Below, piece by piece: positions 37,677 through 45,207 of a stretch of DNA of 64,000 nucleotides. The translations under genes and the position numbers were made by a program. Each line of letters opens with the position of its first letter. The first letter of the stretch is position 1. The DNA lies in the NCBI GenBank assembly GCA_965197545.1, contig CBDANJ010000008.1:2170001-2234000 (forward strand), given 5' to 3'. The stretch comes from CATOSP01 sp965197545 (GTDB taxonomy: Bacteria > Chloroflexota > Dehalococcoidia > Lucifugimonadales > UBA3495). The notes below the pieces were generated by a model. That model did not search any database. It saw nothing but the letters and a program-made list of their open reading frames with translations, and was not told where the DNA came from.

Positions 37677-38057
37677 TAGTAGTCAGTCAAACTTGTTTTA
37701 GATGGTGCTATGAAGGGTGGGGCAAGGGTGTTACGCTGACCGGTAGATAGTGTTGTTGTGAGGTGGCGGTATGGTCCGGGAAAAGTACGGAGTCCGGCTG
37801 ACGCCGGAGCAGCGGGATCGGCTGGAGCATCTGGTTAGTGCCGGGAAAAACTCGGCCCGGGTGACCACCCGGGCGCGGATATTGCTCAAGACCGATGACG
37901 GTTGGCCCGGGCCCCAGGTGGCCGAAGCCCTGGATGTGGTCGAGGGTACGGTATACCGGACAAGCGGCGCTTTGCCGAGGCTGGGCTGGAAGGGGTGTTG
38001 CAGGACCGGCCCCAAGCCCACCGGTACCGGAAGCTGGATGACCGGGGCGAAGCCCAC

Positions 38058-38081
38058 CCCGTATCCAGTACGGGGCAGGCT
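38058..38081 (+). repeat. Ultra-short palindromic element, type C (C1)
   Basis: CCCGTATCCAGTACGGGG followed by CAGGCT, 24 bp, in frame, adding PVSSTGQA between GEAH and LVA of the transposase. Confidence 0.75.
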
Positions 38082-38090
38082 CTGGTGGCC

Positions 38091-38115
38091 CCCCGGTCGT
38101 GGCCGGGGGCAGGCT
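38091..38115 (+). repeat. Ultra-short palindromic element, type D (D1)
   Basis: CCCCGGTCGTGGCCGGGGG followed by CAGGCT, 25 bp, only nine bases after element C1. It shifts the frame between LVA and LACSPAPEG. Confidence 0.75.
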
Positions 38116-38740
38116 CTGGCCTGCAGCCCAGCCCCCGAAGGGCATGACCACTGGACCCTGCGCCTGTTGGCTGGGAAGGTGGTGGAGTTGGGGTTGGCGC
38201 CCGCCCTGTCCCACGAGGCGGTGCGCCGGCGGCTCAAAAAAACGTGCTCAAGCCGTGGCAGAAGCAGGAATGGTGCATCCCCCAGGTGAGCGCCGACTTC
38301 GTGGCCTGCATGGAGGATGTGCCGGACCTGTACGCTGAACCCTATGACCCCCACCGGCCGGTGGTCTGCTTCGACGAGACCTCCACCCAGTTGCTGGCCG
38401 AGACCCGGCCACCGATGCCACCCCAGCCGGGGCGTCCGCTGCGTCAGGACTACGAATACCGGCGGGAAGGGACCCGCAACCTGTTTATGGCCTGTGAACC
38501 TTTGGCGGGCTGGAGGCAGGTGGCGGTGACCCAGCGGCGCACCATGGAGGGCTTTGCCCACCGGATGCGCCGGCTGGTGGATGAAGCCTACCCAGACGTC
38601 GAGATGGTGCGGGTGGTCTGGACAATCTGAACACCCACCGGCCAGCGTCCCTCTACGAGACCTTCCCGGCGGCCGAGGCCCGGAGGATCGCAAAACGTCT
38701 GGAGTTCCACTACACCCCCAAGCACGGCAGTTGGCTGAAC

Positions 38741-38764
38741 CCCGCATCAAGTACGGGGCAGGCT
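38741..38764 (+). repeat. Ultra-short palindromic element, type B (B1)
   Basis: CCCGCATCAAGTACGGGG followed by CAGGCT, 24 bp, in frame, adding PASSTGQA between HGSWLN and MAEIEFSV, a junction that is otherwise invariant in IS630 transposases. Confidence 0.8.
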
Positions 38765-38971
38765 ATGGCGGAGATTGAGTTCAGCGTACTGTCTCGTTCC
38801 TGCCTGAGGCAGAGGCTCCCCGGCGAGGATGCTCTCCGGCGGGAGGTTCAGGCCCTGGTCACCGAGCGCAACGCCGCCCGAGCCACCATCAACTGGCAGT
38901 TCAACACCCGGGACGCCAGGTCCAAACTCCACCGCCTCTATCCCATCGATTCCAAACATGACTGACTACTA

Positions 38972-39117
38972 AACCAAAGCCAAGGTGAAATGCGCAGATG
39001 GTGGGGGTCATACGACGGAGCCGGGGCATTCTCCAAGTACGGACCACAGGGATTCACCGGCGCAACCCAGCTGATGATCATCGCCACTTAAATGTACATC
39101 CCACCTTGGCTTTAGTT
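38972..39117. repeat. MITE-B, copy 1 (146 bp)
   Basis: Flanked by TA. Ends AACCAAAGCCAAGGTGAAAT and (reversed) AACTAAAGCCAAGGTGGGAT, the same as IS630 element 1, with no coding capacity. The same length as copy 2 at 40079. A non-autonomous deletion derivative. Confidence 0.8.
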
Positions 39118-39119
39118 TA

Positions 39120-40006
39120 GGGCGTGTTTGCAAACCCAAGTAGCGAGGTTAAACTGAGGCGAGCAGGTAAGAGGAAGAGGTAAAGCGTGTGGAACGGGGG
39201 GACTTGACGGATCAACAGTGGCAGCAACTGGAGCCATTGTTGCCGGCGCAGAAACCAAGGACCGGACGGCCGGGCAAGGATCATCGCACCATCATCAATG
39301 GCATCTTGTGGGTATTGCGCACGGGCGCTCCCTGGCGGGACCTGCCGGAACGGTATGGCCCTTGGCGTACGGTGGCCAGCCGGTTTTACCGGTGGCGCAA
39401 GCAGGGACTATGGGAACGGCTGTTGGCTGAGGCACAGCAGCAGGCTGACGCTGCCGGACAGATAGACTGGGAAGTCCATTACGTGGACGGTACCGTGGTT
39501 CGGGCGCATCAGCACGCTGCTGGGGCAAAAAAGGGGGCGGAGACCAAGCGTTAGGGCGTTCACGAGGGGGCTTTGGCACGAAAGTCCATGTACGGGTGGA
39601 GGGCCGGGGCCAGCCGGTAGCCTTCGTTCTGACCCCGGGGCAGCAGCATGAGGCCAGCGTGTTCGAAGAGTTGATGACCCTGGGGACGGTGAAAAGGCCG
39701 GGGAGTGGCCGTCCCCGTGTCAGACCGAAGCGGGTCTGTGGCGATAAGGGGTACAGCAGCCGGAAGATTCGCGCTTATCTCCGGCGTCGGGGAATTCGTT
39801 ACACCATCCCCCGGAAAAAGAACGAAAGGCGCAGCGGCCCCTTCGACCGGGTCTTGTACCGGACCCGCAACCTGGTAGAGCGGTCAATCAACCGGCTGAA
39901 GCAGTTCCGGCGCATCGCGACCAGGTACGAAAAGAAGGCTGAGAACTATCTCGCAATGCTGCAAATCGGGTCGATTCTACTCTGGTCATAGTTTGCAAAC
40001 ACGCCC
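39120..40006 (+). mobile_element. IS5-family (IS427-like) element 2, apparently complete
   Basis: 887 bp with perfect 16-bp inverted ends GGGCGTGTTTGCAAAC and flanking TA. It holds two overlapping frames of one transposase. MITE-A (41698-41850) has identical ends. It is the innermost element of the stack in the QueC-like gene: cap9 sequence resumes at 40009. Confidence 0.85.
39189..39991 (+). CDS. IS5-family transposase made by -1 frameshifting
   Basis: ORF A (39189-39554; GTG start) carries the DUF4096-type N-terminal domain: LTDQQWQQLEPLLP, GILWVLRTGAPWRDLPERYGPWRTV, and the first DDE Asp in VHYVDGTVVRAHQHAAGAKKG. ORF B (ending at 39991) carries GGFGTKVHVRVEG, VCGDKGYSS and RNLVERSINRLKQFRRIATRYEK with the remaining acids. 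They join by -1 slippage on the classic heptamer A_AAA_AAG at about 39527-39533, in frame with ORF A. No palindrome interrupts it; it could be active. Confidence 0.85.
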
Positions 40007-40008
40007 TA

Positions 40009-40684
40009 GTCTTAACTAGCGGGGGAGTCGACTCTACCACCCTACTTTGGCTGTGCGTCGAACGGGGAATGGAACCTAAACTAAAGCCAAGGTGAAATCT
40101 ACATTTGTGGGGAGAGGAAAATTAGCCTGGATGGTACGGTGAGTCTCTTCCACCTGTACTTGGAAAGCGGTCCAGTGCCGCCGATTGGCTTCCTCGATAT
40201 GCGTATTTCACCTTGGTATTAGTTTAGTGCCCTCTTCATCGACTATGGCCAGGCAGCCGCTCAGTCCGAGAACGCGGCAGCGGCGAGACTGGCCAGCCAT
40301 CTGGGTGTGTCTTATCGCCGAGTGCGATACGACGGCAGTAAATTCGGCGCAGGAGAAATCCGTGGCCGTAACGCCTACCTGCTACACACGGCGCTTATGG
40401 AATTTCCCGGGGAATCTGGCGTTGTGGTGCTCGGTATCCATGCTGGAACGGGCTACAAAGACTGCAGCCCGGAGTTTGTGGACCTCATGGGGCGCTCTTA
40501 CGAACTGCACACAAGTGGGGCTATCGCTGTCGTAGCTCCCTTCTTGCATTGGACGAAACAGGAGGTCTATGGCTTGGCGGCTTGTCTGAAGGTTCCATTC
40601 GAAGAAACTTATAGCTGTGAGGCGGCTAATACTCCGTGTAACCGATGCCGGTCTTGCATAGATCGACAGTCCCTTCCTGTTTAG
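40009..40684 (+). pseudogene. cap9: QueC-like protein of type IV CBASS (Cap9), interrupted
   Basis: Starts inside the gene (VLTSGGVDSTTLLWLCVERGMEP), is split by MITE-B copy 2 (40079-40224), and continues ALFIDYGQAAAQSE...LGIHAGTGYKDCSPEFVD...YSCEAANTPCNRCRSCIDRQ to the stop at 40684. The SGGVDST P-loop and the four-Cys zinc site (C-x7-C-x2-C-x2-C) identify the QueC family (7-cyano-7-deazaguanine synthase). Removing the MITE plus one TA gives continuous in-frame codons. Beside a TGT-like gene and a CD-NTase it fits CBASS Cap9; ordinary queuosine synthesis is the alternative, but no QueD/QueE/FolE is near. Confidence 0.8.
40079..40224. repeat. MITE-B, copy 2 (146 bp), in cap9
   Basis: Ends AACTAAAGCCAAGGTGAAAT / (reversed) AACTAATACCAAGGTGAAAT, flanked by TA (40077-40078, 40225-40226). 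No coding capacity. Removing the element and one TA rejoins GMEP and SALFIDYGQ in frame. Confidence 0.85.
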
Positions 40685-41724
40685 GTGTTATATGCTGCCC
40701 CCCTCGTGACGTTAGGTTGCGCAACGGGAAAGTGATATCAACCCCGCTGCTCATTCCCAGCCTGTCCAGCCGCGCTACCGGGCCGATTCTCAATCGAGCG
40801 TCAGACACCCACAGGATAGAACTCACGCCGTGTTCTATTGTCCATAGCAGGGCACTGGTCGAAGGCATCGGCGAATCCCTTCTTGTTTCAGCCTACGACA
40901 TTTGTTATGGGCTGCTCGAGGACAGTGACGCCTTTCAAAGTGGTTTCAAGAGTTCTCGCTATTCTTCGCCTCGGTTGCTCTTCATAGATTGCGGTTGGTA
41001 CGAACGAAATAGCGACTCACCAGATAAGCAGTTTGGCGAAAACCAATACCAATCGTCACAATGGGAAGAGTCGGAATATCAAGACACCATCGACAGGTTG
41101 GACAGCGAAATGCAGCCTATTGTTGTTAGCTGGGACCGCTCCGGCCCTTACCGAGAGCAAATTGCTGCAGGGCAGGACTTCTTCGGTAGTCGCCCTTCGC
41201 TTACGTCGACAATGCTTCTAAAGCCCCCTGGCGAGACCGAAACGCATGACTTCAGAGATTTGTCTGGTAGAGATGCTGGGAACCTGAGAGCTTTCGATAT
41301 AGTCGGTGTCACTGAGAAGGAAATCGGTGACACCGTACTTGATCGGCTACTCAACATAGCCCGATTGAGGCAACTCCTGGATTATCAACGAGTTGATTCT
41401 CCCATACACGTATTCGGAGGCCTGGACCCCCTGTACACCCCACTTTATTTTGCCGCAGGCGGCGAGTTATTCGATGGTCTTGGTTGGCTTCGCTATGCGT
41501 ATCGGGACGGCATCGCAATGCATAGGGATGCTGCTGTTATCCTTGACCGAGAGATCACGACACAAAAGGTGCAAGAGTTGATAAATGTATGTATCCGAAA
41601 CTTAGGGGAACTTAGGAGACTGACAGACGATTTACGGCTCTTTGCCTACCAAAAACATGATTGGAAGTATCTCACCCATGGCAGCACTCTAGAACTAGGG
41701 CGTGTTTGCAAACCCCAAAAGTGA
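40645..41724 (+). CDS. cap10: TGT-like protein of type IV CBASS (Cap10), tail altered
   Basis: 359 residues, overlapping the end of cap9 by 40 bp. tRNA-guanine transglycosylase fold features: VRLRNGKVISTPLLIPS at the start, SLLVSAYDICYGLL, LLFIDCGWYE (TGT has DSGGF), and IHVFGGLDPLYTPLYFAAGGELFDGLGWLRYAYRDG, a hallmark TGT block. The start is uncertain (ATG 40645 or TTG 40654). MITE-A is inserted 28 bp before its end: the last 8 residues now come from the MITE, while the original tail IIKSVQGQLGD is readable after it up to 41888. In type IV CBASS, Cap10 is described as a TGT-family partner of the CD-NTase. Confidence 0.78.
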   Translation: MPVLHRSTVPSCLGVICCPPRDVRLRNGKVISTPLLIPSLSSRATGPILNRASDTHRIELTPCSIVHSRALVEGIGESLLVSAYDICYGLLEDSDAFQSGFKSSRYSSPRLLFIDCGWYERNSDSPDKQFGENQYQSSQWEESEYQDTIDRLDSEMQPIVVSWDRSGPYREQIAAGQDFFGSRPSLTSTMLLKPPGETETHDFRDLSGRDAGNLRAFDIVGVTEKEIGDTVLDRLLNIARLRQLLDYQRVDSPIHVFGGLDPLYTPLYFAAGGELFDGLGWLRYAYRDGIAMHRDAAVILDREITTQKVQELINVCIRNLGELRRLTDDLRLFAYQKHDWKYLTHGSTLELGRVCKPQK

Positions 41725-41850
41725 TCTCAATCAACCGTTTCAGACAAGACCGCAGTATCACTGCCAAGCCCCAAACAAGGGTCGGTGGCCGTGCGCAAAT
41801 GGTGAAATCGGGTAGATTTTGCCCCCGAGCCATAGTTTGCAAACACGCCC
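41698..41850. repeat. MITE-A (153 bp), in cap10
   Basis: Perfect 16-bp inverted ends GGGCGTGTTTGCAAAC flanked by TA (41696-41697, 41851-41852), identical to IS5-like element 2. No coding capacity. Removal with one TA restores the native end of the TGT-like gene. Confidence 0.85.
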
Positions 41851-41890
41851 TAATCATCAAGTCGGTCCAAGGACAGTTAGGAGATTAGAA

Positions 41891-42109
41891 ATGGGTGGAA
41901 TAGGTACAGGTGGGGTCCTTGAAGAGAGTGACATCAACGCTTTGAGGGAGGAAGCTCTTAGGCGACTTGAAGATAACCAGAACGACACTGCAATTAGTAC
42001 TACAGCCGCAGATCACATTCAACAGCTTCAGTTGGTGCTCTTAGCAAGCGGCGGGGACAGGTATTTCGCCTCGTGTACAAAGCTAAATTCACCTCCGTCG
42101 CTTCTTTAA
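41891..42109 (+). CDS. Small protein between cap10 and the CD-NTase gene, unrecognised
   Basis: 72 residues, starting two bases after the original cap10 stop (41886-41888) and ending six bases before the CD-NTase ATG (42116), so it is tightly packed in the operon. It begins MGGIGTGGVLEESDINALRE, has a helical, acidic middle (RRLEDNQNDTAISTT) and a less ordered end. AGGAG lies about 8 bases before ATG. I do not recognise the family. It may be complete or the truncated remainder of a longer gene. Removal of Met would expose an N-terminal Gly, worth noting beside genes linked to N-terminal or nucleobase modification. Confidence 0.55.
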   Translation: MGGIGTGGVLEESDINALREEALRRLEDNQNDTAISTTAADHIQQLQLVLLASGGDRYFASCTKLNSPPSLL

Positions 42110-42146
42110 GAAGTGATGAATCCCGAGAAGTGCGGCTGTAGTATTA

Positions 42147-42974
42147 GGGCGTGTTCACGCTAAAGGTCTGAATATGATACCATCCAGGCATGGAACTAAG
42201 CGAAGCGCAGTATCAACTCATTGCACCATACCTGCCGGTGCAGCGGGGCAACGTCAGCATACCCAATGTTCAGATACTCAATGCCATCCTTTACGTTGCC
42301 GAACAGGGCTGCAAGTGGCGGGGGCTGCCCTGCCGGTTTGGCAATTGGCATACCGTCTACACCCGGATGAATCGTTGGTCCAAGAGCGGCGTCCTGGACC
42401 GGGTATTCGAGCAACTCCAGCGGGCTGGGATAATCAAGGTCAAGCTTCAGGTGGTCTCGATGGACAGCGCCATTGTCAAGGTGCATCCTGACGGCGCAGG
42501 CGCGTTGAAAAAACTGGCCCCCAGGCCATCGGCAAGTCCCGGGGCGGCTGGACCACCAAGCTTCATATGGTTGCCGCGGATGACCGGACACCCCTGATCT
42601 TCTCCCTATCCCCAGGACAAGCCCGCGATGCTCCGGAGGGGCGCAAATTGCTCCGCCGCATGGGACCGCCGGAGGGAGTCCCGGCTATATTGATGGACCG
42701 GGCGTATGAGGGAGACGCAACGCGCCAACCGGCGGCGCAATTGGGATACACGCCGGTGGTTCCGCCGAAAAAGAACCGTACCCATCCCTGGGAGTACGAT
42801 AAGACGTTGTACCGGAAGACGTTGTACCGGCGGCGGAATGAAGTGGAGCGTCTGTTCCAGCGCTTGAAGGGCTTTCGCCGGGTCTTCACCAGATATGACA
42901 AACTAGATGCGCTCTACCTCGGGTTCATCCTGTTCGCCATCATCTTCGATGCCTTACGCAGTGTTAACACGCCC
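42147..42974 (+). mobile_element. IS5-family (IS427-like) element, complete copy
   Basis: 828 bp; ends GGGCGTGTTCACGCT and (reversed) GGGCGTGTTAACACT, flanked by TA. It holds an undamaged two-frame transposase and disrupts the CD-NTase gene after codon 10. Confidence 0.85.
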
Positions 42975-42977
42975 TAA
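42190..42977 (+). CDS. IS5-family transposase made by -1 frameshifting
   Basis: The first frame (MELSEAQYQLIAPYLPVQ, AEQGCKWRGLPCRFGNWHTVYTRMNRW, MDSAIVKVHPDGAGALKK) passes by -1 slippage at an A6 run (TTG AAA AAA C, about 42508-42513) into the second (GKSRGGWTTKLHMVAADDRTPL, ILMDRAYEGD, RRRNEVERLFQRLKGFRRVFTRYDK). The DDE set is present. The stop codon TAA is completed at the insertion junction. Probably capable of transposition. Confidence 0.82.
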
Positions 42978-43603
42978 CTCGTTGCTGCAGCGGGAGTTGG
43001 TCTTTGTTGACGGTCGAAACATAGACCTCATGGGTAGGTACCTCGATGTAATTCAGGATGTGTTGGATGCTAAAGGTTACCTCATAGAGCGACTAGAATT
43101 AGGCGGATCGGTGGCAAAACATACCTATGTAGACGGATTAAGCGATGTCGACGCACTCGTGATCCAGGGCGAAGGTTTGTACGGGGGACAGCTCCCGGAA
43201 GAGGTCAAACGCGGTCTTGCTGATATTCTGCGACGAGGTCTCCCTCGAGCCGATGTTAGAAATATCCGCGAAGGTACACTGGCTGTAACCGTGGAGTTTA
43301 TAGATGGCATGGAAATCCAACTGCTTCCCGCCGTCGTGTCCACCGCCGGAGTCGCAATTGCATCGTCAGACGGCAAGTCCTGGTCGTCCATACGACCCCA
43401 GGAATTCGCCAGCGCCCTAGTAGTCGAGCAGAGTTGGACTGATGGATAATAGGTAGAAACAAAGGGGTTAAAGAAGCAGGTGAGGGGAGTGGGTGATGGA
43501 GAAGAAGTACCGGGTCAAGCTGAGTGCGGAGGAGCGGGAGGAATTGAAGGCAATGGTTTCCAAGGGGCGTTCTGCAGCGTACAAGCAGACCCATGCCCGC
43601 ATC

Positions 43604-43626
43604 CCCCGTTTTCACGAGGGCAGGCT
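43604..43626 (+). repeat. Ultra-short palindromic element, type A (A4)
   Basis: CCCCGTTTTCACGAGGG followed by CAGGCT, 23 bp, between the codons for THARI and LLLGDEA; it shifts the frame. It is nearly identical to A3 in a different IS630 copy. Confidence 0.8.
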
Positions 43627-44111
43627 CTGCTGTTGGGCGACGAGGCGCAAGAGGGAGGGGCTATGAAGGATGAAGACATTGCCCGGTCCCTCCAGGTTGG
43701 CCGTGCGACGGTGGAGCGGGTACGCCGCCGCTGTGTGGAGGAGGGTTTGGAACGGGCTTTGGGGCGCAAGGAGCAACTGAACCGCAGGCGGAAGCGGCTG
43801 GACGGTCAGGGGGAAGCCCACTTGATTGCCCTGGCCTGCGGGGAACCGCCCAAGGGGCGGGCCAGTTGGACGCTGCAATTGCTGGCCAATGGACTGGTGG
43901 AAAGGGAGATAGTAGAGAGCATCAGCTCTGAGACGGTGCGCCAGACGCTGAAAAAAACCAACTTAAGCCTTGGCTGAAAGAGTGTTGGTGCATCCCTCCG
44001 CAAGGCAGCGCCGAGTTTGTCTGCGCCATGGAGGACGTGCTGGAAGTCTATCAGCGCCAGTATGCGGACAACGAGGTCCTGGTCTGCCTGGATGAGACCA
44101 GCAAGCAGCAG

Positions 44112-44136
44112 AGCCTGCCCTCGGCCACGACCGGGG
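44112..44136 (-). repeat. Ultra-short palindromic element, type D (D2, reversed)
   Basis: AGCCTGCCCTCGGCCACGACCGGGG read as the complement gives CCCCGGTCGTGGCCGAGGG plus CAGGCT: 25 bp, the opposite orientation to D1. It shifts the frame between ETSKQQ and VKETRQP. Confidence 0.75.
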
Positions 44137-44381
44137 GTGAAAGAGACGCGCCAGCCGCGTCCGGCCCAGCCTGGGGCGGTGGGCTCCTACGATTACGAAT
44201 ACGAACGCAACGGAGTGAGCAACCTGTTCATGTTGTTCGCACCGCTGGAGGGGTGGCGCCGGGTGGAAGTGACGGACCGGCGTACCAAAGTCGATTGGGC
44301 GCAGGTGGTCAAGCAACTGGTGGACGAGGACTACCCGGACAAAGACCGTATCGTGCTGGTGATGGACAATCTGAACACTCA

Positions 44382-44460
44382 TCACCCCAGTTCATCACCC
44401 CAGTTCATCACCCCAGTTCATCACCCCAGTTCATCACCCCAGTTCATCACCCCAGTTCAT
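44382..44460 (+). repeat. 13-bp tandem repeat, six units
   Basis: CATCACCCCAGTT occurs six times in a row inside the IS630 transposase. One unit is native (NTHHPSSLYE); five extra add 65 bp and change the frame. Not a CRISPR: there are no spacers. Confidence 0.85.
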
Positions 44461-44979
44461 TGTATGAGGCCTTTGAACCTGCCGAGGCCCGGCGCATCGC
44501 GGAGCGGCTGGAGATTCACTACACGCCCAAGCATGGCAGTTGGCTGGATATGGCCGAGATTGAAATCGGGGTGATGTCCCGCCAATGCCTGGACCGTCGC
44601 ATTCCGGATCAAAGAACTCTGCGGCGGGAGGCCGCAGCGTGGCAGGACCGGCGCAATCAAGAGGCCATAAAAGTAGACTGGCGCTTTACCACCGCAGACG
44701 CTCGCATAAAATTGAAGTCTTTATCTCCATCAATCCAAAACTGATGGACTACTAGGGGGTGACGTCAAAACAGCGAGAGAGTGGTAGATTGGTGGAAATA
44801 GGGAGAGTGTGGAAGGTGGGGAGTATGACGGCAGCGCACCGGCGCCACGATATGACCGACGACGTTTGGGAGCGGCTGCGGCCGCACCTGCCTGGGGAAG
44901 AGGGCCAGAGAGGCCGGCCGGCCCATGACAACCGGCAGTTTATCGACGCCGTGTGCCGGATTCTGCGCACCGGCGCTCC

Positions 44980-45003
44980 CCCGCATCAAGTACGGGGCAG
45001 GCT
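44980..45003 (+). repeat. Ultra-short palindromic element, type B (B2)
   Basis: CCCGCATCAAGTACGGGG followed by CAGGCT, 24 bp, identical to B1 but in an unrelated transposase and another codon phase. In frame between RTGAP and WRDLPP. Confidence 0.8.
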
Positions 45004-45052
45004 CTGGCGGGATTTGCCCCCGGACTACGGAGACTGGAAGAACACCCATCGG

Positions 45053-45078
45053 CCCCCCGGTCAAGCCGGGGGGCTAAA
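45053..45078 (+). repeat. Ultra-short palindromic element, type E
   Basis: CCCCCCGGTCAAGCCGGGG plus GGCTAAA, about 26 bp. It has the same palindromic design but ends GGCTAAA and not GGCAGGCT. It shifts the frame after WKNTHR. Edges uncertain by one or two bases. Confidence 0.6.
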
Positions 45079-45183
45079 GGCTTTTGCCGCCGGCGGGACC
45101 GGGGCGTCTGGGCAGGACTGTTGGAGGCAGTGATTGAGGACCCGGATTTCGAGTGGCTGATGATAGACGCCAGCTATATCAAG

Positions 45184-45207
45184 AGCCTGCCCCGTACTGG
45201 ATACGGG
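45184..45207 (-). repeat. Ultra-short palindromic element, type C (C2, reversed)
   Basis: AGCCTGCCCCGTACTGG followed by ATACGGG, 24 bp; its complement matches C1. In frame, adding SLPRTGYG between SYIK and the HPHSAGARGG block. Confidence 0.78.

Larger units (their letters stand above)
37771..38965 (+). pseudogene. IS630 transposase, degenerate, with A7 frameshift site
   Basis: The order of family blocks is intact across frames: MVREKYGVRLTPEQRDRLEHLV (HTH start), RRFAEAGLEGVLQDRPQ, WTLRLLAGKVVELGL, VVCFDETSTQLLAETR, YEYRREGTRNLFM, DNLNTHRPASLYE and EFHYTPKHGSWLN..MAEIEFSVLSR (DDE). Frame changes: a small deletion near 37955; palindromes at 38058 (in frame), 38091 (25 bp, frameshift) and 38741 (in frame); a -1 change at an A7 run near 38240, shared with IS630 element 3; and another near 38620. 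Inactive as read. Confidence 0.82.
37679..38969 (+). mobile_element. IS630-family element 2
   Basis: Inverted ends GTAGTCAGTCA (11 bp perfect), flanked by TA on both sides (37677-37678 and 38970-38971). It is inserted into IS5-like copy 1. It carries one transposase gene damaged by three palindromes. Confidence 0.85.
42116..43419 (+). pseudogene. CD-NTase-type nucleotidyltransferase, split and truncated
   Basis: ATG at 42116 opens MNPEKCGCSI, is cut by an IS5-like element (42147-42974), and resumes NSLLQRELVFVDGRNIDLMGRYLDVIQDVL in frame when that element and one TA are removed. The nucleotidyltransferase core follows: LELGGSVAKHTYVDGLSDVDALV, with the GS motif and the DxD metal pair (Asp-Val-Asp), then FIDGMEIQLLPAV supplying a third acidic strand. 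IS630 element 3 cuts it at 43418; the C-terminal half is absent from the window. The KHTYVDGLSDVD pattern is that of CBASS oligonucleotide cyclases. With cap9 and cap10 this makes a type IV CBASS signature. Confidence 0.75.
43496..44744 (+). pseudogene. IS630 transposase, degenerate
   Basis: MEKKYRVKLSAEEREELKAMV, LQVGRATVERVRRRCVEEGLERAL, WTLQLLANGLVE, VLVCLDETSKQQ, YDYEYERNGVSNLFMLF, MDNLNTHHPSS, EIHYTPKHGSWLDMAEIEIGVMSR: a full IS630 transposase spread over several frames. Breaks: a 23-bp palindrome (43604), a 25-bp palindrome in reverse orientation (44112), and expansion of a 13-bp unit from one to six copies (+65 bp). A -1 change at an A7 run after the LKK codons (about 43955) is also found in element 2 and may be programmed. 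Confidence 0.82.
43420..44752 (+). mobile_element. IS630-family element 3
   Basis: Ends GTAGTCGAGCAGAGTTGG and (reversed) GTAGTCCATCAGTTTTGG, flanked by TA (43418-43419, 44753-44754). It is inserted in the CD-NTase gene; everything of that gene beyond this point is missing. Its right TA is also the left TA of the next IS. Confidence 0.8.

Noticed and set aside
39551..39596. Stop codon splitting the IS5-like transposase, read as a pseudogene lesion
   Set aside because: An A_AAA_AAG heptamer in the right phase lies just before the stop and a -1 slip enters the second frame directly, so this is better explained as programmed frameshifting.
35826..41888. Dpd-type DNA deazapurine modification island or ordinary queuosine operon
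   Set aside because: QueC- and TGT-like genes would fit, but no QueD, QueE, FolE or DpdB-K gene is present and the next gene is a CD-NTase-type nucleotidyltransferase, which fits type IV CBASS better. Not fully excluded.
44382..44460. Possible CRISPR-like array
   Set aside because: The 13-bp units are directly adjacent with no spacers and lie inside a transposase gene. No CRISPR array or cas gene was seen in the window.
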